A program made the translations under genes and the position numbers. From assembly GCA_964540025.1 (NCBI GenBank), contig CAZIKQ010000035.1, positions 1 to 18,933 of the forward strand: DNA of 18,933 nucleotides. The letters run 5' to 3'. Origin of the DNA: RGIG250 sp964540025 (GTDB lineage: Bacteria; Bacillota; Negativicutes; Selenomonadales; Selenomonadaceae). Below the pieces are notes generated by a model. It saw only the letters and a list, made by a program, of their open reading frames with translations. It searched no databases and was not told the DNA's origin. Numbering within the stretch: position 1 is the stretch's first letter; every line of letters begins with the position of its first letter. This document shows positions 1 to 5,940 of this stretch, one piece after another.

Positions 1-55
1 GGTACACAGCCTCTATATCTTAGTATCACTCTATGATACGGGAGATATTATCTCC

Positions 56-102
56 AAAGAAAAATCTCCTCATGGGCATCATCCGTGAGGAGATTTTTCT
101 TT
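56..102. terminator. Bidirectional intrinsic terminator
   Basis: A perfect 17-bp inverted repeat (56-72 with 86-102) surrounds a 13-base loop. The stem core is TCTCCTCA/TGAGGAGA, flanked by A-rich sequence on the left and T-rich sequence on the right, so it can terminate transcription in both directions. On the minus strand it lies about 100 bases beyond the toxin stop codon and is the likely end of the toxin-antitoxin operon. Nothing coding is seen in bases 1-55 or 103-204. Confidence 0.8.
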
Positions 103-204
103 AATCAACACATGATGTTTATCAATTTCTGAGTCCAGAATATCACAATACCCGGTTCTTTCTTCAAAGGGTAGAGTAAATATAATCGCTTGAAATCAAT
201 TCTC

Positions 205-483
205 CTAAAGTAAATCGCTATGAGTTCCTGTCCGAGTAAGGTATAAAAATAACTCGTCTCCATCAACTTCATAAATCAGAAGCCAGTCTGGAGTAATATG
301 GCATTCACGACAGCCTTTATAATTACCTGTTAACGCGTGGTCTTTATATTTGGCGGGAAGCTTCTGCCCCGCAGCCAAGGTATCCACCACTACGCCTAAC
401 AGGTCTATATTGTAACCTCGTTTTATCAACAACTTCAAATCTTTTTTGAATCTAACGGTCTGGACAATTTTATACTTATTCAT
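205..483 (-). CDS. yafQ: Type II toxin, YafQ family (RelE superfamily mRNA interferase)
   Basis: This 92-residue protein has the YafQ signature. YafQ toxins bind the ribosome and cut mRNA in the A site; they are neutralised by a DinJ/RelB antitoxin. Residues matching the known E. coli YafQ active site are all present: His49, His62, Asp66, Trp67 and His88, within HITPDWLLIY and RTGTHSDLL. The last position, Phe in E. coli YafQ, is Leu here. The N-terminal third is basic (KKDLKLLIKRGY), as usual for ribosome-binding toxins. Its ATG overlaps the end of the upstream antitoxin gene by 8 bases (ATGAATAA), implying translational coupling. The toxin looks intact. Family assignment is confident; activity is inferred. 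Confidence 0.93.
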   Translation of the reverse strand: MNKYKIVQTVRFKKDLKLLIKRGYNIDLLGVVVDTLAAGQKLPAKYKDHALTGNYKGCRECHITPDWLLIYEVDGDELFLYLTRTGTHSDLL

Positions 484-733
484 TATCCAGATCCTCTAGA
501 AGTTCAGCAAACGACCCATAACTTTTTTTGTTTGGATTTAATTTCAGGCGCTGCACTTCTGCAATCGCGGCAATCGTATCGGCGTTAGGGATTTCATAGC
601 GAATTACACTTTTCATATACCGGATAATATTGCCTTTTACATTTTCGCCGTTTCCAGAAACAATGCTTTTATACGCGTTATATATATCCCTATCCATCGT
701 GAACGAGCAGGTTACTGTATTAGCATTACTCAT
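476..733 (-). CDS. dinJ: Type II antitoxin, RelB/DinJ family
   Basis: This protein of about 85 residues precedes and overlaps the YafQ toxin, the usual antitoxin-first order. The N-terminal half (TVTCSFTMD followed by two predicted helices) fits a ribbon-helix-helix DNA-binding dimer. The C-terminal half (IPNADTIAAIAEVQRL, then YGSFAELLEDLD) matches the RelB/DinJ tail that wraps the toxin. The longer frame starts at 748, but GGAGG at 745-741 would then lie inside the coding sequence. That GGAGG sits 7 bases before the ATG at 733 and 4 before the ATG at 736, so 733 (or 736) is preferred. Antitoxin dimers of this family repress their own promoter, and a matching tandem palindrome lies just upstream. 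Confidence 0.9.
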   Translation of the reverse strand: MSNANTVTCSFTMDRDIYNAYKSIVSGNGENVKGNIIRYMKSVIRYEIPNADTIAAIAEVQRLKLNPNKKSYGSFAELLEDLDNE

Positions 734-749
734 CATAATCCCTCCCATA

Positions 750-773
750 TTACTAAGTAAACTTACTAAGTAA
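750..773 (-). promoter_or_regulatory. Tandem palindromic operator of the toxin-antitoxin operon
   Basis: Two identical copies of TTACTAAGTAA (750-760 and 763-773) are separated by 2 bases. Each copy is an 11-base palindrome around one central base (TTACT-N-AGTAA). They lie between the -10 box and the antitoxin ribosome binding site, so bound protein would block initiation. Paired short palindromes are the expected target of a ribbon-helix-helix antitoxin. The repeats are seen directly; the binder is inferred. Confidence 0.75.
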
Positions 774-777
774 TAAT

Positions 778-806
778 ATTATATGTATTTTTTTATGGTT
801 TGTCAA
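778..806 (-). promoter_or_regulatory. Consensus sigma-A promoter of the toxin-antitoxin operon
   Basis: On the minus strand, TTGACA (806-801) and TATAAT (783-778) are separated by exactly 17 bases. Both hexamers match the consensus perfectly. The start site would fall about 7 bases downstream, inside the tandem palindrome at 750-773. Confidence 0.85.
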
Positions 807-850
807 AGTTATCAGGTATCTATACTGACAGGATAATGATTCACTGCCAT

Positions 851-960
851 ACTTGCAAGGCGGTAGTTTGAAAATGGTGTAATGCCTGATGGTGCTCAAA
901 CCGTCTATTAGTAGACGCTTGATAAGTATGAGTTTGGAAATGGCGTATTCCTGACAAGCG
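851..960. repeat. Imperfect direct repeat, about 40 bases, two copies
   Basis: Copy 1 (about 851-889) and copy 2 (about 917-954) share CTTG, AAG, then AGTTTG-N-AAATGG-N-GTA and CCTGA, about 66 bases apart. The second copy is bounded by CGCTTG (916-921) and its complement CAAGCG (955-960). No convincing gene lies between 784 and 1020. The repeat is visible but its role is unknown; it could be a small mobile-element remnant or a structured RNA. Confidence 0.4.
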
Positions 961-1010
961 CAAAAAAACAACAGCACTTCCTTAATCGAGGTGCTGTTGT
1001 TTTTTTTGCG
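961..1010 (-). terminator. Intrinsic terminator of the WYL regulator gene
   Basis: AAAAAAACAACAGCAC (962-977) pairs with GTGCTGTTGTTTTTTT (991-1006), with a short loop extension. Transcribed leftward it gives a stable hairpin followed by a run of U, 15-60 bases past the stop codon of the regulator at 1021. The symmetrical A and T runs would also let it act rightward. Confidence 0.8.
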
Positions 1011-1020
1011 CTGCTGCCGG

Positions 1021-2016
1021 TCAGAGGTACGCTTCCTGGAGCTGCCTGACGGCCTCCTTCATCCTCTCCACCATGGAGTCGGGGCCGGTGATTTTTATGC
1101 CTTGGCCAAGCCCCACTACCCAGCCGATAAACTGCTGGCTGTCGTAGATTTTCACGGTGCAGGAAAAATGATTTTCGTCCTGCTTCTGGATGGGGACGCC
1201 TTTGCCGAACCGGTCGATGATAACTCCGGCAAGGTCGTTCTCGCAGAGGAGTTTGACATATACCTCCTGGCCGTTAAACATACCGAAGTGCCGGCTGGAA
1301 TAGGAGCCGAAGGAATCCTTATCAAAAACCGCCGTTCCCTCTCTGTCCTGCTCGGTGACGGCGATGTTTTCCATCTTATCCACCCGGAAATTCTTTTCTA
1401 TCTTCTCCGCCGGGTCGTAGGCGATGAGGTAGTAGTTTTCATCGGACCAGGTGACGGCCAGGGGGCTGACCCGGTAAGGCTCGGGTTTGCGGGGAACGAG
1501 CTTTTTCTTCGCCGTCCATTTCAGGTAGGTGAAGGTGATGATTTTGTTTCGGTTTATGGCTTCGTGGAGCTTGTCGATGTTTTTGAAGCCGCTTTCATTG
1601 ATGGATTTCACCCGGTTTGCCAGGTACACCTGACGGCGGAGCTGGGCCGCCTGGTAGCGGCTGGCCAGGCGGCTGAGCTTGCCGATAAGCTCCCGGGATT
1701 TATTTTCCGAGACGAATCGGGAAGCCTGAACGGCGTCAACCAGGATTTTCAGCTCGCCGATGGTCAGATCCTGTTTGTCCCGCTTGTGAAGCGTGTAATA
1801 GGCTTCCCGGCGCCGCCTTGTCATGGTCAGGCTGTAACCGAGAGCTTTCAGGCAGTCCATGTCGGCGTAGATGGATTTTCTTTCCGCGGGGACGTCGTAG
1901 GCCGCCAGTTTTTCGATGATTTCCCTTATGGAGATTCCGTGTTCCTCGTCGGTGTACTCGTTGAGAATTTTCAGAAGAAAAAGAAGCTTTGGTCTTTGTC
2001 CGTCAAGTTTAGCCAT
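1021..2016 (-). CDS. WYL-domain transcriptional regulator with N-terminal HTH
   Basis: The 331-residue protein has the DeoR-like/WYL regulator architecture. Residues 1-75 form a helix-turn-helix (ISIREIIEKL, then RKSIYADMDCLKALGY as recognition region). A linker follows. Residues about 150-220 form a WYL domain containing YRVSPLAV and NYYLIAYD, with the basic FRVDKM segment. The C-terminal 100 residues fit a WCX extension. WYL domains sense small ligands or nucleic acid and control defence, DNA-damage or metabolic genes; the ligand here cannot be told. The ATG at 2016 follows AGGAGGGATTAACC, a strong site. The gene is divergent from the AbrB-type membrane protein, which makes that gene or itself plausible targets. 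Family assignment is secure; the regulon is inferred. Confidence 0.9.
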   Translation of the reverse strand: MAKLDGQRPKLLFLLKILNEYTDEEHGISIREIIEKLAAYDVPAERKSIYADMDCLKALGYSLTMTRRRREAYYTLHKRDKQDLTIGELKILVDAVQASRFVSENKSRELIGKLSRLASRYQAAQLRRQVYLANRVKSINESGFKNIDKLHEAINRNKIITFTYLKWTAKKKLVPRKPEPYRVSPLAVTWSDENYYLIAYDPAEKIEKNFRVDKMENIAVTEQDREGTAVFDKDSFGSYSSRHFGMFNGQEVYVKLLCENDLAGVIIDRFGKGVPIQKQDENHFSCTVKIYDSQQFIGWVVGLGQGIKITGPDSMVERMKEAVRQLQEAYL

Positions 2017-2039
2017 GGTTAATCCCTCCTTACAGAGAC

Positions 2040-2070
2040 ATTATATACCCTCAAGGGCTTGCGTGGTAAA
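2040..2070 (-). promoter_or_regulatory. Promoter of the WYL regulator, with embedded palindrome
   Basis: On the minus strand, TTTACC (2070-2065), a 17-base spacer and TATATA (2047-2042) form a plausible sigma-A promoter; an overlapping TATAAT is at 2045-2040. The spacer contains CCCTTGAGGG (2057-2048), a palindrome with a two-base centre, which could be a regulator site. The hexamers are seen; their use is inferred. Confidence 0.55.
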
Positions 2071-2131
2071 TATTTTTCAAAAAATTTCCGGCGGGCCGGT
2101 TTTCCTTTGAGCGGCTTAACGGGCATATACA

Positions 2132-2161
2132 TTGGTTCTCCGCAGGAAATTCTGCTATAAT
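2132..2161 (+). promoter_or_regulatory. Sigma-A promoter of the AbrB-type membrane protein gene
   Basis: TTGGTT (2132-2137), an 18-base spacer and a perfect TATAAT (2156-2161) lie about 55 bases before the likely start codon, on the strand facing away from the WYL gene. Confidence 0.65.
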
Positions 2162-2176
2162 AGGGCGTGAGTCTGG

Positions 2177-2193
2177 CGGGGGATCGTCCCCCG
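2177..2193 (+). promoter_or_regulatory. GC-rich hairpin in the 5' leader
   Basis: CGGGGGA (2177-2183) and TCCCCCG (2187-2193) form a perfect 7-bp stem with a 3-base loop. It lies between the predicted transcription start and the ribosome binding site (AGGAG near 2198). No U run follows, so it is not a terminator. It may protect the mRNA end or affect translation; this is inference. Confidence 0.45.
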
Positions 2194-2215
2194 AAACAGG
2201 AGTTGAGAACTTAAA

Positions 2216-3265
2216 TTGCTGGAGCTTGTAAAATCATTTTGCCTGTCGGCTCTGGGAGGCTTTCTTCTGAGCCTTATCGATGCGCCGCTGCCCTGGATGC
2301 TGGGGCCGGTGATCGTCACCGCTTATCGGGGGTACCGGCAGAGAAAGCGGATAGCGTGTCCCCTCTGGGTCAGGGAGCTTGCCCAGCTGCCTTTGGGCTA
2401 CGCCATGGGGCGGTCCTTCACGGCGGAGACGGCCCTGCTGATCGTTCAGGCGCTCCCCTTTATGCTGCTGGCGGCGATGCTGACCGTCGGCGCCGGGCTG
2501 GTCAGCGCCTGGCAGATGAAAAAGCATTCGGATATCGATCTGACCAGCTGTCTTTTGGGCTGTGTTCCCGGAGGGCTCAGTCAGATGGTTTTGCTGGCTG
2601 ATGAGATGCCGGGAGCAGACCTTACGGCGGTAACGATTCTGCAAACGGCCAGGATGCTGTCGGCGGTGGCCGTGATCCCCTTCCTGACGATCCATGCCCT
2701 GGCTGATGCAGATGTCCAGGCGGCCGCGGCGGCGGCCCCGCTTCCTCCGGCGGAATGGTCAACGGTGGGGCTTTTTGCCCTGCTGGCCGTGGCGGGGATG
2801 ATCGCTGCCAAGCTGATCCATATCCCTACCGCTTCGCTGATCGGTCCCATTCTGGCCACCGGGGCGTACCTTATTGCTACCGGCGGCACGGCTCCGGCAG
2901 TGCCGAGGTTTTGGCTGTCCATCGCTCAGATAGGTATCGGTACTTATGTAGGGGCAGGCATTGACGCGGCCAGACTTCATGATTACCGGGGCTATTGGGG
3001 AAGTATCCTGGAGGGAATCGTGATCGTCCTGGGAGCTTCCATGCTGACGGCGCTGGGGATTTGCCAGCTGACCGGGATCGGCATTACTACCGCTTTCCTG
3101 GGCTGCGCCCCCGGCGGCATTACCGAAATGGGTGTTACGGCGTTGGCCGTGGGGGCGGACAGCGCCATGATGACCGCCTATCAGATGGCGCGGCTGCTGT
3201 TTATCATGCTGGCGTATCCCATCATCGTGCGGCGGATCGTGGCCTGGAAGCATGATCTCTTGTGA
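2216..3265 (+). CDS. AbrB family integral membrane protein (duplicated AbrB_dup domains)
   Basis: The protein has 349 residues with about 10-11 hydrophobic segments. It belongs to the membrane family often mislabelled 'AbrB family transcriptional regulator' or 'ammonia monooxygenase'; it is unrelated to the DNA-binding AbrB of Bacillus. It shows the family's internal duplication. LLGCVPGGLSQMVLLA in the first half mirrors FLGCAPGGITEMGVTA in the second. LPWMLGPVIVTA mirrors ASLIGPILATGA, and PLGYAMGRSF mirrors IGIGTYVGAG. The substrate is unknown; a transport role is likely. No ATG is available at the N terminus, so the TTG at 2216 is chosen; its AGGAG is a rather long 12-13 bases upstream. 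It is transcribed divergently from the WYL regulator, a possible functional link. Confidence 0.85.
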   Translation: MLELVKSFCLSALGGFLLSLIDAPLPWMLGPVIVTAYRGYRQRKRIACPLWVRELAQLPLGYAMGRSFTAETALLIVQALPFMLLAAMLTVGAGLVSAWQMKKHSDIDLTSCLLGCVPGGLSQMVLLADEMPGADLTAVTILQTARMLSAVAVIPFLTIHALADADVQAAAAAAPLPPAEWSTVGLFALLAVAGMIAAKLIHIPTASLIGPILATGAYLIATGGTAPAVPRFWLSIAQIGIGTYVGAGIDAARLHDYRGYWGSILEGIVIVLGASMLTALGICQLTGIGITTAFLGCAPGGITEMGVTALAVGADSAMMTAYQMARLLFIMLAYPIIVRRIVAWKHDLL

Positions 3266-3296
3266 TGCCCTGAGGGGCGGTCTTCCTGGCGAAGGG

Positions 3297-3309
3297 TTAG
3301 TGACACTAA
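3297..3309. promoter_or_regulatory. Perfect 13-base palindrome upstream of the ZIP gene
   Basis: TTAGTG-A-CACTAA lies about 55 bases before the ZIP transporter start, in the only gap where its promoter could be. Metal-responsive repressors use dyads of about this size, but the sequence does not match a consensus I recognise. A weak stem GCCT-TCG-AGGC followed by GTTTTT (about 3311-3328) is also here and may end the upstream transcript. Confidence 0.35.
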
Positions 3310-3363
3310 AGCCTTCGAGGCAGTTTTTATCGCAGGTAATAATTTTTCAAAGGCGGTGGCGTG

Positions 3364-4149
3364 ATGACGGCAGATATTCTGATTTGTTTGATGATTCCCT
3401 TTTTGGGGACGGTTTTTGGGGCGGCGGCGGTGCTGTTTATGAAAAGCAGCGTATCCCTCAGGGTGCAGCAGGGGCTGATGGGCTTTGCCGTTGGCGTGAT
3501 GGTGGCGGCTTCCGTCTGGAGCCTGCTGATACCGGCCATGGATCAGGCGGAAAGCGGGGGAATGGGCCGGCTGAGCTTTCTGCCCGCGGCGGCCGGTTTT
3601 TGGGGCGGCATTTTGTTTTTGCTGCTGCTGGATAAAATAATTCCCCATGAGCATATGAACGGAGAGGAGGAAGGTCTCCCCAGCAATTTGTCTCATGTAA
3701 CCAAGCTGGTGATGGCGGTAGTGCTGCACAATATTCCGGAAGGTATGGCGGTGGGGGCCGTTTGCGCCAGCTGGTATATGGGCGCCGGGAATACGGAATT
3801 GGCGGCAGTGATGGCCCTGGCCGTGGGTATGGGGATTCAGAATATTCCCGAGGGAGCGATTATTTCCTTGCCCCTGCATACTTCCGGCGCGGGAAAGGGC
3901 AGGGCTTTTTACTACGGAGCCCTGTCCGGGGCCGTGGAGCCGGTCAGCGCCGCCCTTACTATTGCCTTTTCCTCCGTTATCGTGCCGGCCCTGCCGTATC
4001 TTTTGAGCTTTGCCGCCGGGGCGATGCTCTATGTGGTGGTAGAGGAATTGATCCCGGAGATGTCCTCCGGCCCGCATTCCAATATCGGCGTGGTCATGTT
4101 CGCCCTGGGTTTCAGCCTGATGATGGCCCTGGACGTAGGGTTGGGGTAA
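3364..4149 (+). CDS. ZIP family divalent metal transporter (ZupT/GufA-like)
   Basis: This inner-membrane protein of about 261 residues has eight predicted membrane helices. ZIP proteins bring Zn, Fe, Mn or other divalent metals into the cytoplasm. Both signature metal-site helices are visible: LHNIPEGMAVG (near residue 122, TM4) and IQNIPEGAIISLPL (near 159, TM5). A third acidic residue lies in GAVEPVSA. A His/acid-rich cytoplasmic loop (HEHMNGEEE, near residues 96-104) is the variable metal-binding loop typical of the family. A GTG lies just before the ATG; the ATG at 3364 is preferred, with a modest AAGGCGG upstream. Family membership is firm; metal preference cannot be read from sequence. 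Confidence 0.9.
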   Translation: MTADILICLMIPFLGTVFGAAAVLFMKSSVSLRVQQGLMGFAVGVMVAASVWSLLIPAMDQAESGGMGRLSFLPAAAGFWGGILFLLLLDKIIPHEHMNGEEEGLPSNLSHVTKLVMAVVLHNIPEGMAVGAVCASWYMGAGNTELAAVMALAVGMGIQNIPEGAIISLPLHTSGAGKGRAFYYGALSGAVEPVSAALTIAFSSVIVPALPYLLSFAAGAMLYVVVEELIPEMSSGPHSNIGVVMFALGFSLMMALDVGLG

Positions 4150-4196
4150 AAAGCTGCTTCAGGCAGACATTTATTCCGGTAGTTCTTGCTGAGGTT

Positions 4197-4223
4197 TAAG
4201 GAATTTGCTGCGCTTGACGATTA
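4197..4223 (+). promoter_or_regulatory. Possible flagellar sigma factor (SigD/sigma-28) promoter
   Basis: TAAG (4197-4200), 15 bases, then GACGATTA (4216-4223) resembles the TAAA-N15-GCCGATAT consensus of the motility sigma factor. No good sigma-A pair with a 17-base spacer is found in 4150-4277. The match is partial and could be chance. Confidence 0.3.
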
Positions 4224-4277
4224 TATATGTGAAATAGTTTGCTTTGCGGCTGATAAAAATAATGAGGAGGGTCTAAA

Positions 4278-4976
4278 ATGGCGATGAGAATAGGCGGAAG
4301 CTACGGAACGGTGATGGCCTACGGTTTTACCCCGGCTAAAAAGGAGGCCAGGCAGGAAAATTTAACGGAAAAGCAGGAAATGGCGCAAAGGGAAGAAGAT
4401 ATTTCCGATCTACCTGAGAAACAGCAGCAGCCTGAGGCTGAACGGACTACTGGGGAAGGTCAAAATTTTGGCAGCGTTGATGAGCTGACCGCGTATTTGC
4501 GGGAAAATTTCAAGGTAGTCAGCGGCGGCATGGCAAGCATTTCCAGTAAGTATTTGCAGAAATGTTTAACGGATAGCGACAGCCGGGAACAGCTTTTTGA
4601 TACTTTGCGGGCCGCAGATGAAGAATACGCCAGCCGCAAGGATGAAGTAGGCTTCCAGGGGATGCAGATTACAATTGACGAAGACGGCGAGGTTTCATCA
4701 GAGTCCGGCAAAGCGACGGTAGCGGTAAATGAAGGGAAGCGCCGGCGGCAAATCGCGGCAGCGGCGACCAGGAACGATATGCAGGCGGTATTGGCCATTC
4801 TGGAACAGGACTTGCAGGAAGTCGAAAATGGTCTGAAACAGAATATGTGTGACGAAGCCGAGGTGGCGAAGGTAAAACAGCTTATTGAAGCCGCCAGGGA
4901 ACGGCTGGGAACCCTGCCTGACCGGGCGCCAACCCAGGCGGAGCAGAGCGCAATGACCATCAATATGCTGATTTAG
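4278..4976 (+). CDS. Uncharacterised hydrophilic protein
   Basis: This 232-residue protein is not recognised with confidence. It starts with MAMRIGGSYG, has no signal peptide or membrane segment, and contains a low-complexity Glu/Gln/Lys-rich stretch at about residues 20-60. The middle (about 65-150) is mixed. The C-terminal half is helical and coiled-coil-like (QAVLAILEQDLQEVENGLKQ, then a second helix with VKQLIEAARERL). The ATG at 4278 follows GAGGAGGGTCTAAA, a very good ribosome binding site, and coding character is clear throughout. It stands alone, with a possible motility-type promoter in front. A flagellum- or surface-associated role is a guess only; the evidence supports a real, cytoplasmic or exported soluble protein. 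Confidence 0.75.
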   Translation: MAMRIGGSYGTVMAYGFTPAKKEARQENLTEKQEMAQREEDISDLPEKQQQPEAERTTGEGQNFGSVDELTAYLRENFKVVSGGMASISSKYLQKCLTDSDSREQLFDTLRAADEEYASRKDEVGFQGMQITIDEDGEVSSESGKATVAVNEGKRRRQIAAAATRNDMQAVLAILEQDLQEVENGLKQNMCDEAEVAKVKQLIEAARERLGTLPDRAPTQAEQSAMTINMLI

Positions 4977-5114
4977 AGGGGGTTGTGTATAGAGGAAGCC
5001 GATGAGTTTGCCGCTAAGGCACGGGAACAGTTTCTTGCCGAATAAAGACTGGAATTAAAAATCTGGTTTGCGAACAAATTCGCCATGAGCTGATCTTTTC
5101 TGGCATGGCAAACG

Positions 5115-5135
5115 AAAAACCGCCCGGAAGGGCGG
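5115..5135 (-). terminator. Leftward intrinsic terminator without an obvious gene
   Basis: CCGCCC (5120-5125), loop GGAA, GGGCGG (5130-5135), with five A on the left. It reads as a terminator only on the minus strand (stem followed by UUUUU). No minus-strand gene ends here; the nearest on the right (5941) has its own terminator. It could end an antisense RNA across the DUF4160/DUF2442 pair. Confidence 0.55.
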
Positions 5136-5161
5136 AGTGAAATGATAAAGGAAGAATAATT

Positions 5162-5428
5162 ATGCCGACGATATCAATGTTTTACGGGATTATCATTAGA
5201 ATGTTCGCTGAAAAAGGCGGCAAGCATAGACAGCCGCATATTCATGCCATATTCGGTGACAATGAGGTTGTGTTATCATTTGACGGCGAACAGCTTGCGG
5301 GGTCTTTTCCGTCCGGAAAAATGAAGTTGTTGCAGGCGTGGGTAGAAATACATCGCGAAGATTTAGAGGCTAATTGGAAGTTACTAAGCGAAAACGAACC
5401 AGCATTTAAGATTGAACCGCTAAAATAA
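5162..5428 (+). CDS. DUF4160 domain protein
   Basis: The 88-residue protein matches the small DUF4160 family along its whole length. It opens with MPTISMFYGIIIRM, has the conserved PHIHAIFG motif (His26 and His28), a hydrophobic strand EVVLSF, then a helix LLQAWVEIHREDLEANW and a typical ending with IEPL. Members are often encoded beside a DUF2442 protein, as here, and the pair is commonly suspected to be toxin-antitoxin-like; biochemical function is unknown to me. The ATG at 5162 follows AAGGAAGAATAATT. The gap to the next gene is 54 bases on the same strand, so the two are probably co-transcribed. Confidence 0.88.
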   Translation: MPTISMFYGIIIRMFAEKGGKHRQPHIHAIFGDNEVVLSFDGEQLAGSFPSGKMKLLQAWVEIHREDLEANWKLLSENEPAFKIEPLK

Positions 5429-5482
5429 GCTGACCTTATTGCGGCACGGTTATAAAACAGGAGAGGAAGGGAGGCGGCAACT

Positions 5483-5728
5483 ATGAATCCCCGCCCGGTA
5501 GCGGTTGAGCCGCTAAAAGATTATGAACTGTTGATTACGTTTAAGAATGGCGAGCGGCGGATTTTTGATGTGAAACCGTTGTTGGAGTTACCAATTTACA
5601 GACCGTTAAAAAATAAAGCATTCTTCCAGACGGCCAAGGCTGATGGTATGTGCGTATATTGGAATGATGACGTTGATCTTTGCCCTGATATGACGTATTG
5701 CGATTCCCGATTGGCAGAATTTACTTGA
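5483..5728 (+). CDS. DUF2442 domain protein
   Basis: The 81-residue protein fits DUF2442. It starts with VEPLKDYELLITFKNGERR, followed by FDVKPLLELPIYRPLKN. A core VYWNDDVDLCPDMTY corresponds to the family's W-x-(N/D)-x-x-D-(I/L)-x-P-(D/E) motif (Trp60, Asp65, Pro68, Asp69). Its ATG at 5483 follows GGGAGGCGGCAACT. It is the second gene of a pair with the DUF4160 gene, an arrangement seen in many genomes. The pair may be a small regulatory or toxin-antitoxin-like module, but no catalytic residues can be named. The 3' side (5729-5870) holds only a possible coding remnant. Confidence 0.88.
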   Translation: MNPRPVAVEPLKDYELLITFKNGERRIFDVKPLLELPIYRPLKNKAFFQTAKADGMCVYWNDDVDLCPDMTYCDSRLAEFT

Positions 5729-5875
5729 TGTGATTCTATGTCATATTTACGCTGTACTTAAAAACACTTGATTTTTTGCGGATTGTGGGGACTTGAGAAA
5801 ACTCCTGAAAACCGGCAGGGACATTATTTCCGATAATGAGAAATTATAAGAAGTAAATACAAGGGAAGAAGTTAT

Positions 5876-5914
5876 AAAAAAACAGGACAAGCTTTTTGGC
5901 TTGTCCTGTTTTTC
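5876..5914. terminator. Bidirectional intrinsic terminator
   Basis: A perfect 15-bp stem (5878-5892 with 5899-5913), core CAGGACAAGC/GCTTGTCCTG, has a 6-base loop and A/T runs on both sides. It sits between the convergent DUF2442 gene and the His-rich gene and can end both transcripts. Confidence 0.85.
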
Positions 5915-5940
5915 TTAGATCGTCAATTTTACTTCGATTG

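Noticed and set aside
753..977. 74-residue open frame on the minus strand
   Set aside because: It covers the toxin-antitoxin promoter, the imperfect repeats and half of a terminator, has no ribosome site and no family resemblance.
991..2022. 343-residue plus-strand frame opposite the WYL gene
   Set aside because: It is the antisense shadow of a clear WYL regulator in GC-rich DNA, begins in the terminator and lacks any recognisable domain.
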